A model generated the notes under the pieces. It was not told where the DNA came from, made no database searches, and worked only from the letters and a program-made list of their open reading frames with translations. This document shows, piece by piece, positions 25,955-34,715 of a stretch of DNA of 64,000 nucleotides; positions within the stretch are counted from its first letter, which is position 1, and every line of letters starts with the position of its first letter. The stretch is from assembly GCF_900113015.1 (NCBI RefSeq), contig NZ_FONV01000004.1, positions 62,001 through 126,000 on the forward strand, given 5' to 3'. The DNA is from Actinoplanes philippinensis. GTDB taxonomy: Bacteria > Actinomycetota > Actinomycetes > Mycobacteriales > Micromonosporaceae. The position numbers were made by a program, and so were the translations under genes.

Positions 25955-26896
25955 ATGACGCAACCGACGGCGCGGGTGCTGGCCCTGCTGGAGATCCTGC
26001 AGAACGGCGGCACCCATCGGGTCGCCGACCTGGCCGGGCGTCTCGGGGTCGACGAGCGCACCGTCCGCCGCTACGCCGGCCACCTGATCGACCTGGGGGT
26101 GCCGGTCGAGTCGGTGCGCGGCCGGCACGGCGGCTACCGGGTGGCGCCGGGTTTCCGGATGCCACCGCTGATGTTCACCGACGACGAGGCCCTCGCCGTG
26201 CTGCTCGGGCTGGGGTCGACGCCCGGCGGGGCCGCGGCGACGGCGGCCGCCAAGGTGCGGCGGGTGCTGCCCAAGACGCTCGCGGCCCGGTTGGCCGCCC
26301 TGTTCGCGACGACCGACTTCACCGCGACGGTACGCCCGGAGCCGTCCCCCGAGACGGCGGTGATGCTGGAGCTGGCGGAGGCGACCCGGCAGCAGCGGCC
26401 GGCCGTGATCGGCTACACCGACCGGACGGGCCGGCGCAGTGACCGCACCCTGCATGCGTTCGGGATCGTCGCGCACTCCGGCCGCTGGTACGTGACCGGC
26501 CTCGATCCGGCCGCCGGTGGGCTGCGGACCTTCCGGCTGGACCGGATCAGCCGGGTGCGGGTGGTGGACGGCGTCGTCACGGTCCCGGCCGGGTTCCGGG
26601 CCGGCGACACGGTGCTGGCCGGTCTGGCCGCGACGCCGTGGCGCCACGAGGTGGTCGTCGCCGTGCAGGACGACGCCGAGGCGGTGCGGGCGGGGCTGCC
26701 GGCCGGGCTGGCCGTCGTCGAGGAGTCCGGCGAGCCCGGCTGGGTGCTGGTGCGGTTGCGGGCGGAGCGTCTCGACTGGTTGCCGGGGGTGCTCGCGGGG
26801 CTCGGCCGGCCGTTCGTGATCCGGCAGCCGGCCGAGCTGCGCGAGGTGGTCCGTGCCTGGGCGGACCGGGTGGCGGCGTGGGCGGCTGCCGGGTGA
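25955..26896 (+). CDS. WYL-domain transcriptional regulator (YafY-like)
   Basis: 313 residues. The N-terminal HTH (about 7-60: RVLALLEILQNGGTHRVADLAGRLGVDERTVRRYAGHL) is of the DeoR/HTH_11 type. The central WYL domain contains HAFGIVAHSGRWYVTGLDPA and RTFRLDRISRVRVVDG, and a WCX region ends the protein. WYL proteins sense nucleic acids or small ligands and are often self-regulated. ATG 25955 lies 6 bases after a -10-like GAGAAT with no ribosome site. Confidence 0.85.
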   Translation: MTQPTARVLALLEILQNGGTHRVADLAGRLGVDERTVRRYAGHLIDLGVPVESVRGRHGGYRVAPGFRMPPLMFTDDEALAVLLGLGSTPGGAAATAAAKVRRVLPKTLAARLAALFATTDFTATVRPEPSPETAVMLELAEATRQQRPAVIGYTDRTGRRSDRTLHAFGIVAHSGRWYVTGLDPAAGGLRTFRLDRISRVRVVDGVVTVPAGFRAGDTVLAGLAATPWRHEVVVAVQDDAEAVRAGLPAGLAVVEESGEPGWVLVRLRAERLDWLPGVLAGLGRPFVIRQPAELREVVRAWADRVAAWAAAG

Positions 26897-26900
26897 CGTC

Positions 26901-27215
26901 TCAGGCGGGCAGCGGCAGCAGTGCCAGCGGCACGTGGTGCTGGCCGGCGTGGATGTCGCGGTCGAGCAGGCCGCCCTGCACGACCGGGCGGGGGAAGGAG
27001 ATCTTGACGACGTTGAGCTGCGGGATGCGGAAGATCTGGATCGTCCGGACGTCGTCGATCGCGTAGAGGCGGGCGATCACCGGCTCGTCGAGGAAGGCCG
27101 GGTCGGCGACGATCGCGTAGCCGTCGGCGTCGCGGGCGAAGATTTCCAGGGTGACCCAGAACGGTCCGGCGTTCTTGGAACGGACCTCGTGTGCCAGGTC
27201 GGCGACGACCCTCAT
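26901..27215 (-). CDS. DUF4387 protein, partner of AtuA-like protein
   Basis: 104 residues (AHEVRSKNAGPFWVTLEIFA, then RIPQLNVVKISFPRPVVQGG, then DRDIHAGQHHVPL), the compact DUF4387 family. These proteins are nearly always encoded next to DUF1446/AtuA-like proteins or fused to them, which suggests a two-subunit enzyme; the reaction is not known. The ATG overlaps the AtuA stop as ATGA, so the two are translated together. Last gene of a four-gene operon. Confidence 0.85.
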   Translation of the reverse strand: MRVVADLAHEVRSKNAGPFWVTLEIFARDADGYAIVADPAFLDEPVIARLYAIDDVRTIQIFRIPQLNVVKISFPRPVVQGGLLDRDIHAGQHHVPLALLPLPA

Positions 27216-28567
27216 CGGCTCTCCTCCAGGTGGATGCGGAAGAGGCCGACCGGCGAGTCGACCTCGACGACGTGGTTGAGCACGAACTCGTACGCCGGGC
27301 CGCGTTCGGTCTCGGCCGGGGAGGTGGCGAACGCGAGGCTCGGCAGATGATCCATGTCGGGGGTGGGCAGGTGCAGCATCAGCGGGTTGGCGACCTTGGC
27401 GACGGCGGTGGCGGTCTCCTGGTCGGGTGCCTGCACGAGCAGCATCACGCCGACCTCGCGGGGCGGCGCCGCCGACGGGTCGAGCTTTTCCAGGATCGCG
27501 TCGTGGCCGTAGAGCCGGATGTCGAAGGAGTAGTCGTCCGGGCCGAGGCGCAGCGTGTTCGACACCCACTCGGTGATCATCGTCCGGAGCAGGGCGGCCC
27601 AGGTGTCGATCCGGCCGAGGATGTGCGGGTCCCGGATCGCGGTGAACGACATGGTCTGGTAGCCGGTCAGGCGTGCGCCCTCCAGCTTGATGGTGTGCTG
27701 TCCGGCGGGGTCGAAGCGGGAGCCGGTGACGCGGACGCGCCGGTCGTCGAGGGCGGTGTAGACGGCGTCGCCGACCTCGATGGTGCCGGCCGGCTCGCGC
27801 ATGGTGAACGGGTTGACCGTCTCGTAGAGCATGTGCGCGGCCACCGACGACGGGGTGCAGGCGGCCGCCGGGTCGAGGGGCTCGATGGTGAACCCGCCGG
27901 CGTCGATGGTGGCCAGCACTCCCCCGGCCCGCGGGTTGGTGGTGCACTGCCCGCCGCACTCGACGATCTTCGCGGCGTGCCAGGTGGGTCCGGCCGGCAT
28001 GCCTCTCATCAGCGGGTAGGCGGCGGCCAGGGCGGTGTCGGTGGCGCGGCCGGCGAGGACCACGTCGGCGCCGGATCGCAGCGCGGCGACGATCGGCTCA
28101 TGGCCCATCATGCCGACGATGTTCTCGCAGCCGTCGAGCACGGCCGGGTCGAGCGGCCCGGCCGGCGGGAGCGGCCGGATCGGCAGGGCGGCCAGGTCGG
28201 ACGCCTTCTGGGAGCTGTAGATGGTGGCCACGCGCAGGGTCAGGCCCTCGTCGGCGAGGATCTCACGGGTGATCGCGGCGACCCAGTCCACGCCGGAGTC
28301 GGTGCCGCTGGTGCCGCACGATCCGATGATCAGCGGGATCCCGGCGGAGGCGGCGGCGCGCAGCAGCAGGCGCATGTCGCGGGCCACGGCGGCGCGGGCG
28401 GTCTTGGCGACGCCGGCGCCGAGGTAATAGGGGCCGGAGTCGGTGGAGCCGCCGTCGACGGCGATCACGTCGGCGCCGAGTTGCAGGCCACGGGTCACGG
28501 TCTCGGGCGGGAATCCGCCGCCGAGCATGCCGGTCGGCACGAGTACGCGTACAGCGTTGTCAGTCAT
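27212..28567 (-). CDS. AtuA-like (DUF1446) protein
   Basis: 451 residues. Family features: GGFPPETVTRGLQLGADVIA and GGSTDSGPYYLGAG near the start, IIGSCGTSGTD, VLAGRATDTALAAA, IVECGGQCTTNPRAGG and FDIRLYGHDA. AtuA was named from acyclic terpene use in Pseudomonas, but most members lie in other organic-acid clusters and have no proven reaction. Here it is the third gene of an operon (MFS, 2-hydroxyacid dehydrogenase, AtuA, DUF4387), overlapping both neighbours by 4 bp. Confidence 0.88.
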   Translation of the reverse strand: MTDNAVRVLVPTGMLGGGFPPETVTRGLQLGADVIAVDGGSTDSGPYYLGAGVAKTARAAVARDMRLLLRAAASAGIPLIIGSCGTSGTDSGVDWVAAITREILADEGLTLRVATIYSSQKASDLAALPIRPLPPAGPLDPAVLDGCENIVGMMGHEPIVAALRSGADVVLAGRATDTALAAAYPLMRGMPAGPTWHAAKIVECGGQCTTNPRAGGVLATIDAGGFTIEPLDPAAACTPSSVAAHMLYETVNPFTMREPAGTIEVGDAVYTALDDRRVRVTGSRFDPAGQHTIKLEGARLTGYQTMSFTAIRDPHILGRIDTWAALLRTMITEWVSNTLRLGPDDYSFDIRLYGHDAILEKLDPSAAPPREVGVMLLVQAPDQETATAVAKVANPLMLHLPTPDMDHLPSLAFATSPAETERGPAYEFVLNHVVEVDSPVGLFRIHLEESR

Positions 28568-29511
28568 GCGTTCTTCCTGATCAGGTGGGCGTTGACGGCG
28601 GAGGCGGGTGTGCCGGCCAGGGCGGCGGCCAGCTCGCGGGCGCCGTCGAGGCCGGAACGGCGGCGGGCCTCGGCGGTCTGACCGCCCAGGTGGGAGTAGA
28701 CGGTGATGCCGTCGACGCCGCGCAGCACGCTGTCGGCGGGCAGTGGCTCGATCTCGGTCACGTCGAGGGCGGCTCCGGCGATCCGCCCGGCGCGGACCGC
28801 CTCGGCGAGGGCGGGTTCGTCGACGATGGCGCCGCGGGCGGTGTTGATCAGGTGGGCGGACGGTTTCATGCGGGCGAGCGCGGCGGCGTCGATCAGGCGG
28901 CGGGTACGGCCGGTGAGCGCGGTGTGGACCGACACGAAGTCGGACTCGTGCAGCAGCTCGTCGAGGGTCGCCTGCCGGGCGTCGGGGATGTCGCCGGTGC
29001 ACAGGACGGTCATCCCGAAAGCGATGGCCAGGGACGCCACCCGCTGCGCGACCGGGCCGCGGCCGATGAGTCCCACGGTTTTTCCGCTCAGTTCGTACCC
29101 CTGCTGTCTCGGCCAGGCCCCGGCCCCGACCCCGGCAGCCACCTGGACCAGCCGCCTGGCCTGGGCCAGCAGCAGTCCGATGGTGTATTCGGCGACGGCG
29201 TTGGCGTTGATGCCGGGCAGGTTGCTGACGGTGATGCCGAGCCGGGTGGCGGCGGCGACGTCGATCGAGTCGTAGCCGACGCCGGTGCGCACGACGGCCC
29301 GCAGCGTGGGTGCGGCGGCCAGGACCTGCCCGGTCATCGGCTCGTTGGCGATCAGCGCACCCTCGACGCCGGCCAGGGCGGCGATCAGGTCCTCCGGGCG
29401 GCGCACCCCGCGCATCGGGTCGTGGCGGGTGTCGAACCCGTGCTCGACGAGGTAGGTGTCGGCCTCGTCGCCGGGGCGGAGGTAGTCGGTGGTGATGAGA
29501 ACAGTCGGCAT
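28564..29511 (-). CDS. D-2-hydroxyacid dehydrogenase, NAD-dependent
   Basis: 315 residues of the phosphoglycerate-dehydrogenase-like family. The nucleotide-binding loop is VGLIGRGPVAQRV, a GxGxxx variant in which the last Gly of GxGxxG is Ala. Substrate Arg lies in NTARGAIVDE, the catalytic Glu in VTEIEPLP and the catalytic His in YSHLGGQT. RTGVGYDSIDVAAAT marks the substrate domain. It would interconvert a 2-hydroxy and a 2-oxo acid. ATGA overlap with the AtuA gene; 15 bp after the MFS gene stop. Substrate unknown. Confidence 0.88.
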   Translation of the reverse strand: MPTVLITTDYLRPGDEADTYLVEHGFDTRHDPMRGVRRPEDLIAALAGVEGALIANEPMTGQVLAAAPTLRAVVRTGVGYDSIDVAAATRLGITVSNLPGINANAVAEYTIGLLLAQARRLVQVAAGVGAGAWPRQQGYELSGKTVGLIGRGPVAQRVASLAIAFGMTVLCTGDIPDARQATLDELLHESDFVSVHTALTGRTRRLIDAAALARMKPSAHLINTARGAIVDEPALAEAVRAGRIAGAALDVTEIEPLPADSVLRGVDGITVYSHLGGQTAEARRRSGLDGARELAAALAGTPASAVNAHLIRKNA

Positions 29512-29526
29512 GTCTGCTTCCGGGGT

Positions 29527-30765
29527 TCAGGCCGTGGCCGGGGTGGATTCGTGGGCTTTCTGCAGGCGGGCGAGGCGGGTCACGACCAGGACGGCGAGCA
29601 GGGCCGGCACGGCGGTGTCGAGCAGCATCCAGCGCCAGCCGAGCAGGTCGACGGCGGCGCCGATCAGGGCCGGGCCGGCGAAGCCGCCGAGGTACCAGGT
29701 GACGGCGTAGAGGCCGGTGTAGGCGCCGAGCATCCGGCTGGACGGGGCGAGGTTCCAGAGGGCGACGGCGGCGTTGATCGCGAAGCAGGCCGCGCCGGCG
29801 GCGCCGGCGCAGAGGATCACGACGGTGCCGGTGGCCGACGGCACGAGGGCGCCCGCGATCAGGGCCGCGGCGAAGACGGTCATGCCCGCGGCGATCACCC
29901 GCAGACGTCCGAAGCGTTCGGCGGCGAGCGCGGCCGGGTAGGCGGCGAGCAGGAAGGCGACACCGCTGGGCAGGGTGAGCCCGCCGGCCTCGCCGCGGGT
30001 CAGGGCCAGGACCTCCATGCCGTACGGGGTCATCAGCGACCGGGAGGCGAACCACGCTCCGCCGAACAGGAACACGGTGAGCAGCAGGAGCACACGCCGC
30101 CGGTCGCGGCTGGTGACGAGTTCGGCGACGACCGCCCGCAGCGGTGACGGCGGCGCGCCGGGCTCGTCGGCGGCCACGGCGGCCCGATAGCCCGGGGACT
30201 GGTTGTCACGGACCTTCGCGACCAGCGCCACGGTGACCACGAGCAGGATCACGGCCGGGATCGCGAAGGCCGCCCGCGGATGGTCGTCGACGACGAAGAG
30301 GCTGATCAGGGACGCGACGATGATGGTCAGCGACGTGGCGATCTTGACGATGGCGTTGGTCCGGCCGCGTCGCTCCGGGGCGATGAAGTCGGGGGTGAGC
30401 GCCTCGGCGAGCGGCCGCATGGTGTTCATCACCAGCGCGTAGCCGACCATCACCACGATCAGCACGGGCAGTGATGGGGTCCAGGGCAGCAGCAGGAAGA
30501 GCAGGGCGGCGATCGGCATGCCCACCACGAGGTACGGCACGCGGCGTCCCCACCGGGTGCGGGTGTGGTCGGAACGGTTGCCGATCCAGGGCTGGACGAC
30601 GATGCCGAGCAGGTTGTCCATGCCCATCAGCACGCCGATGAGCGCGGCGCTGGCGACGTGGTCGCGCAGCAGGGCGGGCACCTGGTTGTCGTAGAAGTTC
30701 CAGGTCGCCTCCTGGGCGAACAGGGTGAGCGCGATGAAGAAGGTGATCCTGCGGGTTTCGGCCAT
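29527..30765 (-). CDS. MFS transporter
   Basis: 412 residues with about 12 hydrophobic helices. The loop after helix 2 reads IGNRSDHTRTRWGRRVPYL, the motif of the glycoside-pentoside-hexuronide/SLC45-like branch of the superfamily, which suggests a sugar, sugar acid or related substrate taken up with a cation. The central cytoplasmic loop (PGYRAAVAADEP) separates the two halves. First gene of the operon with 2-hydroxyacid dehydrogenase, AtuA-like and DUF4387 proteins, so it probably imports their substrate. Confidence 0.85.
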   Translation of the reverse strand: MAETRRITFFIALTLFAQEATWNFYDNQVPALLRDHVASAALIGVLMGMDNLLGIVVQPWIGNRSDHTRTRWGRRVPYLVVGMPIAALLFLLLPWTPSLPVLIVVMVGYALVMNTMRPLAEALTPDFIAPERRGRTNAIVKIATSLTIIVASLISLFVVDDHPRAAFAIPAVILLVVTVALVAKVRDNQSPGYRAAVAADEPGAPPSPLRAVVAELVTSRDRRRVLLLLTVFLFGGAWFASRSLMTPYGMEVLALTRGEAGGLTLPSGVAFLLAAYPAALAAERFGRLRVIAAGMTVFAAALIAGALVPSATGTVVILCAGAAGAACFAINAAVALWNLAPSSRMLGAYTGLYAVTWYLGGFAGPALIGAAVDLLGWRWMLLDTAVPALLAVLVVTRLARLQKAHESTPATA

Positions 30766-30795
30766 GTCGCCTCCGTGTGTCCGGCGTCACGCTAA

Positions 30796-30809
30796 TTTGC
30801 TACAGCAAA
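30796..30809. promoter_or_regulatory. palindrome in the MFS/GntR divergent promoter region
   Basis: TTTGCT, AC, AGCAAA: perfect 6-bp arms. A related GGTTGCAAAGCT segment lies 10 bp downstream. The site lies between the divergent operon and the GntR gene, where a FadR-type regulator would bind; FadR-type operators are short palindromes of this kind. Confidence 0.5.
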
Positions 30810-30849
30810 ATCGTCAACGGTTGCAAAGCTGTTTAGCCATGGCATGAAG

Positions 30850-30855
30850 TAGAGT
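30850..30855 (+). promoter_or_regulatory. -10 box of the GntR gene, probably leaderless
   Basis: TAGAGT ends 6 bases before the ATG at 30862 and no Shine-Dalgarno sequence is present. No convincing -35 box was found at the right distance, so activator help or a weak promoter is possible. Confidence 0.4.
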
Positions 30856-30861
30856 GCGGTC

Positions 30862-31551
30862 ATGACAGTCACCGAGACGCTCGCCGACCAGGCGTACCGC
30901 CACGTCCGTGCGGCCATCGCCGCCGGCGACCTGGCCCCCGGGGAGAAGGTGACCGAGCGGGGCGTGGCGGAGCGCCTGGCGATCAGCCCCACCCCGGTCC
31001 GGGAGGCGCTGCGCCGGCTGGAGCTCGACGGGCTCATCGAGCGGATCGGCCCGCGCACCGTGCTGGTCGCCGCGATCCGCGACGCCGCCATCGACGACCT
31101 GGCCGAGGTCGAGGTCGGCCTGCGCGGCCTGGTCGCCCGGTTCGCCGCCCGGCACGCCACCGCCGCGCAGCTCGACGCCCTCGACGAGATCCTCGACCGG
31201 GCCGACGACCTGCTGATCCTGCTCAAGGAGCACCGCCGCCACGACCGGCCGACCGACCGTCATCTGACCGCGCTGCTCGACACGATGCAGGAGTTCAACG
31301 ACACCGTCGGCGCGTGCGCCCACAACCCGGTGCTGATCCGGATGCTGGAGCAGAGCCGGGTCTTCTCCCGCCCCCGCCGCCGTGAGCTGCTGCTGCAGCG
31401 GGTGCACGAGGACGAGACGTTCGGCCTGGAGCGTTACACCAGCCACCGGGCCCTGGTCCGGGCCCTGCGCGCGGGTGACTCGGCCGGCGCCGAGCAGATC
31501 GCGTCGGCCGACGCCCAGGGCGGGCTCGCCGCGCTGCGGGAGGGCCGGTGA
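30862..31551 (+). CDS. GntR-family (FCD/FadR-type) regulator
   Basis: 229 residues. The N-terminal winged HTH (about 8-70) reads AYRHVRAAIAAGDLAPGEKV, then RGVAERLAISPTPVREALRR, the GntR signature. The C-terminal helical domain is FCD-like, which in relatives binds an organic acid through metal-coordinating histidines. It is divergent from the MFS-AtuA operon and overlaps the downstream dehydrogenase gene by 4 bp (GTGA). It probably senses the organic acid that the cluster consumes. Confidence 0.88.
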   Translation: MTVTETLADQAYRHVRAAIAAGDLAPGEKVTERGVAERLAISPTPVREALRRLELDGLIERIGPRTVLVAAIRDAAIDDLAEVEVGLRGLVARFAARHATAAQLDALDEILDRADDLLILLKEHRRHDRPTDRHLTALLDTMQEFNDTVGACAHNPVLIRMLEQSRVFSRPRRRELLLQRVHEDETFGLERYTSHRALVRALRAGDSAGAEQIASADAQGGLAALREGR

Positions 31552-32630
31552 GCACGTACCGGATCGCGGTCATCCCCGGCGACGGCATCGGCAAGGAGGT
31601 CGTCCCGGCGAGCCTGGAGGCGCTGGAGGCGACGGCCGCGCGGTTCGGGCTGCGCCTGGAGCTGACCGGCTTCGGGTTCGCCAGCGCCGAGTACTGGCAG
31701 CGCCACGGGACGATGCTGCCGGACGACTGGGAGGCGACGCTGCGCGGGTTCGACGCGATCCTCTTCGGCGCGGTCGGCTGGCCCGCGGTGGTGCCCGACC
31801 ACATCTCGCTCTGGGGCAGCCTGCTGCGGTTCCGCCGTACCTTCGATCAGTATGTGAACCTGCGCCCCTGCCGCCTGATGCCCGGCGTGCGCAGCCCGCT
31901 CGCCGGCCGGGCGCCCGGCGACATCGACTTCCTGGTCGTGCGGGAGAACACCGAAGGCGAGTACTCCAGCGTCGGCGGCCGGATCTTCGAGGGCACCGAG
32001 CGCGAGACGGTGCTGCAGGAGACGGTGATGACCCGCGTCGGCGTCGACCGGGTGCTGCGCTACGCCTACGAGCTGGCCGACCGGCGGCCGAAACGGCACC
32101 TCACCTCGGCCACCAAGAGCAACGGCATCGCCATCTCGATGCCGTACTGGGACGAGCGGGTCGCCGCGATGGGCGAGAGCTTCCCCGGCGTACGGGTGGA
32201 CAGGTTCCACATCGACGCCCTGGCCGCGGAGTTCGTCCTGCATCCTGACCGGTTCGATGTGGTGGTCGCCAGCAACCTGTTCGGCGACATCCTCTCCGAC
32301 CTGGGCCCCGCCTGCACCGGCACCCTCGGCATCGCCCCGAGCGCCAACATCAACCCGGACCGGACGGCGCCGAGCCTGTTCGAGCCGGTGCACGGCTCGG
32401 CGCCGGACATCGCCGGGCGGGGCATCGCCAACCCGATCGGCCAGATCTGGTGCGCCTCGATGATGCTGGAGCATCTGGGCCACCCGGCCGCGGCCGCGCA
32501 CCTGCTCGGCGCCGTCGAGGACGTGCTCGCCCTCGGGCCGGGCGAGGCGCCGCTCACCCCCGACCTGCACGGCACCGGCACCACCGCCGAGCTGGGCCAC
32601 GCCGTCGCCGAACGGGTCCGCGAGCGCTGA
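31548..32630 (+). CDS. tartrate/D-malate-type decarboxylating dehydrogenase
   Basis: 360 residues of the isocitrate/isopropylmalate dehydrogenase family. IAVIPGDGIGKEVVPASL at the start, FLVVRENTEGEYSSVGG, the SATKSNG lysine region, metal-binding Asps around IDALAAEFVLHPDRFDVVV and NLFGDILSDL, and FEPVHGSAPDIAGRGIANP are all present. Overall it is closest to TtuC-like tartrate dehydrogenase/D-malate decarboxylase enzymes. The start is a GTG overlapping the GntR stop. It would oxidise and decarboxylate a hydroxydicarboxylic acid, linking the cluster to central metabolism. Confidence 0.87.
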   Translation: MSTYRIAVIPGDGIGKEVVPASLEALEATAARFGLRLELTGFGFASAEYWQRHGTMLPDDWEATLRGFDAILFGAVGWPAVVPDHISLWGSLLRFRRTFDQYVNLRPCRLMPGVRSPLAGRAPGDIDFLVVRENTEGEYSSVGGRIFEGTERETVLQETVMTRVGVDRVLRYAYELADRRPKRHLTSATKSNGIAISMPYWDERVAAMGESFPGVRVDRFHIDALAAEFVLHPDRFDVVVASNLFGDILSDLGPACTGTLGIAPSANINPDRTAPSLFEPVHGSAPDIAGRGIANPIGQIWCASMMLEHLGHPAAAAHLLGAVEDVLALGPGEAPLTPDLHGTGTTAELGHAVAERVRER

Positions 32631-32707
32631 CCGGCCCGCCGGGGTGTGCTCGTAGCGGCCTTCGTGACGGCTCACCAGGCTCCCGGCCGGTCCGGGTAGG
32701 GCCGGCC

Positions 32708-32726
32708 ATACCCGGAACAGGGGTAT
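32708..32726. promoter_or_regulatory. inverted repeat upstream of membrane protein gene
   Basis: ATACCC (32708-32713) and GGGTAT (32721-32726) separated by 7 bases, 45 bp before the ATG at 32772. Possible operator; regulator unknown. Confidence 0.35.
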
Positions 32727-32771
32727 CTGCCGTAGTGCCCGGGAGGCAGCGCCCTTGCTCTACTCGGACCC

Positions 32772-33539
32772 ATGCGTTCCACCGAGGCACACCCAGGTTC
32801 GACGCCCGTGATCGGGTCGCTGCTGGCGACCGGCTCGGCGCTGATCGCGGCGTTCGTGTTCGCGCCGGCCGCCCTCCTCGGCGGCGCCGTCAGCGGCGAC
32901 GCGGTCGGGCGAGGCCTCGCCGAGTACTGGCGAAGCGGCGGACCGCGATACCCGGCGCTCCTGGCCGCCCTCGTCGACCACTGGTTCCGCTGGCACGCGA
33001 TCAAGGTGGTGATCAGCTCGCTGATCATCGTCGTCTTCGCCCTGCTCGCAGTCGCGCTGTGGCGCCGATACCTGCACGGCGCGGCCGGACACGCGGCGGG
33101 AGCCATCGGCGCGACCGTCTTCACGGTCCTCGCGACGGGACTGCTGATCCTCAACATCCAGGCGACCGCCGTACCCCTGGTCGCACTGCTCCCGATGCCC
33201 GCCGCCGGCGAATCGGGTCCGGTCCCGCACGAGATACGCGCGGCGCTGACCGGCCCGGCCGGCGGACCACCCGCGTTGACGGTGCTGCTCGGCGAGGTGG
33301 AGCGTTACCACTGGGTCATGGTCGCGACGGCGGCCACGGTGCTGGCGGCGCTGGCACCGGCAGGCGCGGCACTGTGGCGGCGGCGCGGCGCCGGCGACGC
33401 GCGCCTCCGGTTCCTGCGCAGAACCCTCTCGGTCCTCCTGACCGTCACCGCGAGCCTGCTGCTGCTCCTGGTGGTGGCCGGCGCGCTGTCGGCGGCCGCG
33501 CCCGGGGACACGCTCCTCACCGTCCTGGCCCCGGCCTGA
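32772..33539 (+). CDS. integral membrane protein, unknown function
   Basis: 255 residues with four to five hydrophobic helices (about 13-35, 80-98, 110-140, 180-200 and 215-240) and a periplasmic loop between helices 1 and 2 carrying WRSGGPRYPALLAALVDHWFRW. The pattern recalls DUF1772-like or anthrone-oxygenase-like proteins only loosely, so no family is assigned. It stands alone between the dehydrogenase gene and a repeat array. Confidence 0.6.
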   Translation: MRSTEAHPGSTPVIGSLLATGSALIAAFVFAPAALLGGAVSGDAVGRGLAEYWRSGGPRYPALLAALVDHWFRWHAIKVVISSLIIVVFALLAVALWRRYLHGAAGHAAGAIGATVFTVLATGLLILNIQATAVPLVALLPMPAAGESGPVPHEIRAALTGPAGGPPALTVLLGEVERYHWVMVATAATVLAALAPAGAALWRRRGAGDARLRFLRRTLSVLLTVTASLLLLLVVAGALSAAAPGDTLLTVLAPA

Positions 33540-33607
33540 CTCTCCGCCCGTCATCGTGGGCGAACCGCGGGGCCGTCCCGCACGGCACCGGCACGGGGTC
33601 GCCGCGC

Positions 33608-33711
33608 GGTCAGGCGATGCGGGGCCGCCGCGCGGTCAGGCGATGCAGGGCCGCCGCGCGGTCAGGCGATGCAGGGCCGCCGCGCGGTCAGGCGATGCAG
33701 GGCCGCCGCGC
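33608..33711. repeat. four-copy 26-bp tandem repeat resembling the methyltransferase 3' end
   Basis: Units start at 33608, 33634, 33660 and 33686, each containing GGTCAGGCGATGCAGGGCCG or the GCGG variant. The convergent-side gene ends at 33768 with GGTCAGGCGATGCGGGCGAC, where TCA is its stop. The repeat unit thus copies the final codons and stop of that gene, 54 bp beyond it. No gene lies in 33540-33767. Confidence 0.85.
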
Positions 33712-33767
33712 CGCCCGAGGGCTCACCCCACTCCGGGCGTGGGCGTCGCACCCGGCGGCCGTCGGGG

Positions 33768-34583
33768 TCAGGCGATGCGGGCGACCGCGCCGTAACCGGT
33801 GGCCTCGGCCGGGGTCGGGCGCGGGCCGGGCTGCGGGCGCCAGTCGGAGACCGAGACGATGCCCGGCTCCAGCAGGTCGAGGCCGTCGAAGAAACGGGTG
33901 ACCTCGGCCAGCGGGCGCGGCGAGAACAGCGGCCGGATGTTCTTGTTCACCGCGTCCATGGCGGCGATCGTCTCGGCGTCCAGCGGATCGAACGTCGCAT
34001 GTGACAGCACCAGATAGCTGCCCGGCGGCAGCGCCGCGACCAGTTGCCGGACCACCGACCACGGGTCCTCGTGGTCCTCGACGAAATGCAGCAACGCCAC
34101 CATCAGCAGCGCGATCGGCTGCGAGAAGTCCAGGGTCTCCCGCAGGGCCGGGTCGGCGAGGACCTTCTCCGGGGTACGGGCATCAGCGTCGATGTACGCG
34201 GTCGCCCCCTCCGGTGAACTCGCCAGCAGGGCCCGCGCATGCACGAGCACCAGCGGATCGTTGTCCACGTAGACGATCCGCGACTCCGGGGCGATCCGTT
34301 GCGCCACCTCGTGCACGTTGTCGGCGGTCGGCAGGCCGGTGCCGATGTCCAGGAACTGCCGGACACCCGCCTCGCCGGCGAGGAACCGCACCGCGCGCTG
34401 CATGAACGCCCGATTCTCCCGGGCCGCCGTCCGGATGTGCGGGAACACCGCGGCGATCGCCTCGGCCGCGTCCCGGTCGGCCTGGAAGTTGTCCTTGCCA
34501 CCGAGCCAGTAGTCGTACCGCCGGGCGGGGTGCGGCTTGGTCATGTCGATACGGGCCGCGAGGTCCGCACTGTCGGCGCTCAC
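33768..34583 (-). CDS. DUF574 SAM-dependent methyltransferase
   Basis: 271 residues from GTG 34583, which has GGGAGAG 8 bases upstream; longer frames lack family similarity. HPARRYDYWLGGKDNFQADR near the start is the family signature, followed by RENRAFMQRAVRFLA, the SAM motif QFLDIGTGLPTADNVHEVA, IVYVDNDPLVLVHARALL and VLSHATFD. These proteins are abundant in actinomycetes; their substrates are mostly unknown. The last codons are repeated in the array just downstream. Confidence 0.88.
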   Translation of the reverse strand: MSADSADLAARIDMTKPHPARRYDYWLGGKDNFQADRDAAEAIAAVFPHIRTAARENRAFMQRAVRFLAGEAGVRQFLDIGTGLPTADNVHEVAQRIAPESRIVYVDNDPLVLVHARALLASSPEGATAYIDADARTPEKVLADPALRETLDFSQPIALLMVALLHFVEDHEDPWSVVRQLVAALPPGSYLVLSHATFDPLDAETIAAMDAVNKNIRPLFSPRPLAEVTRFFDGLDLLEPGIVSVSDWRPQPGPRPTPAEATGYGAVARIA

Positions 34584-34715
34584 CGAGGTCTCTCCCGTCG
34601 TCCGTGACACGAGGCGGCCGAGTCTACGAGATCCGCACCCGGAGATCCATTCCGGACCGGAGATCGAACCGGTCGGAGGTGGACGGCCGGCACCGGCCCA
34701 TGATGACGTGAGATC

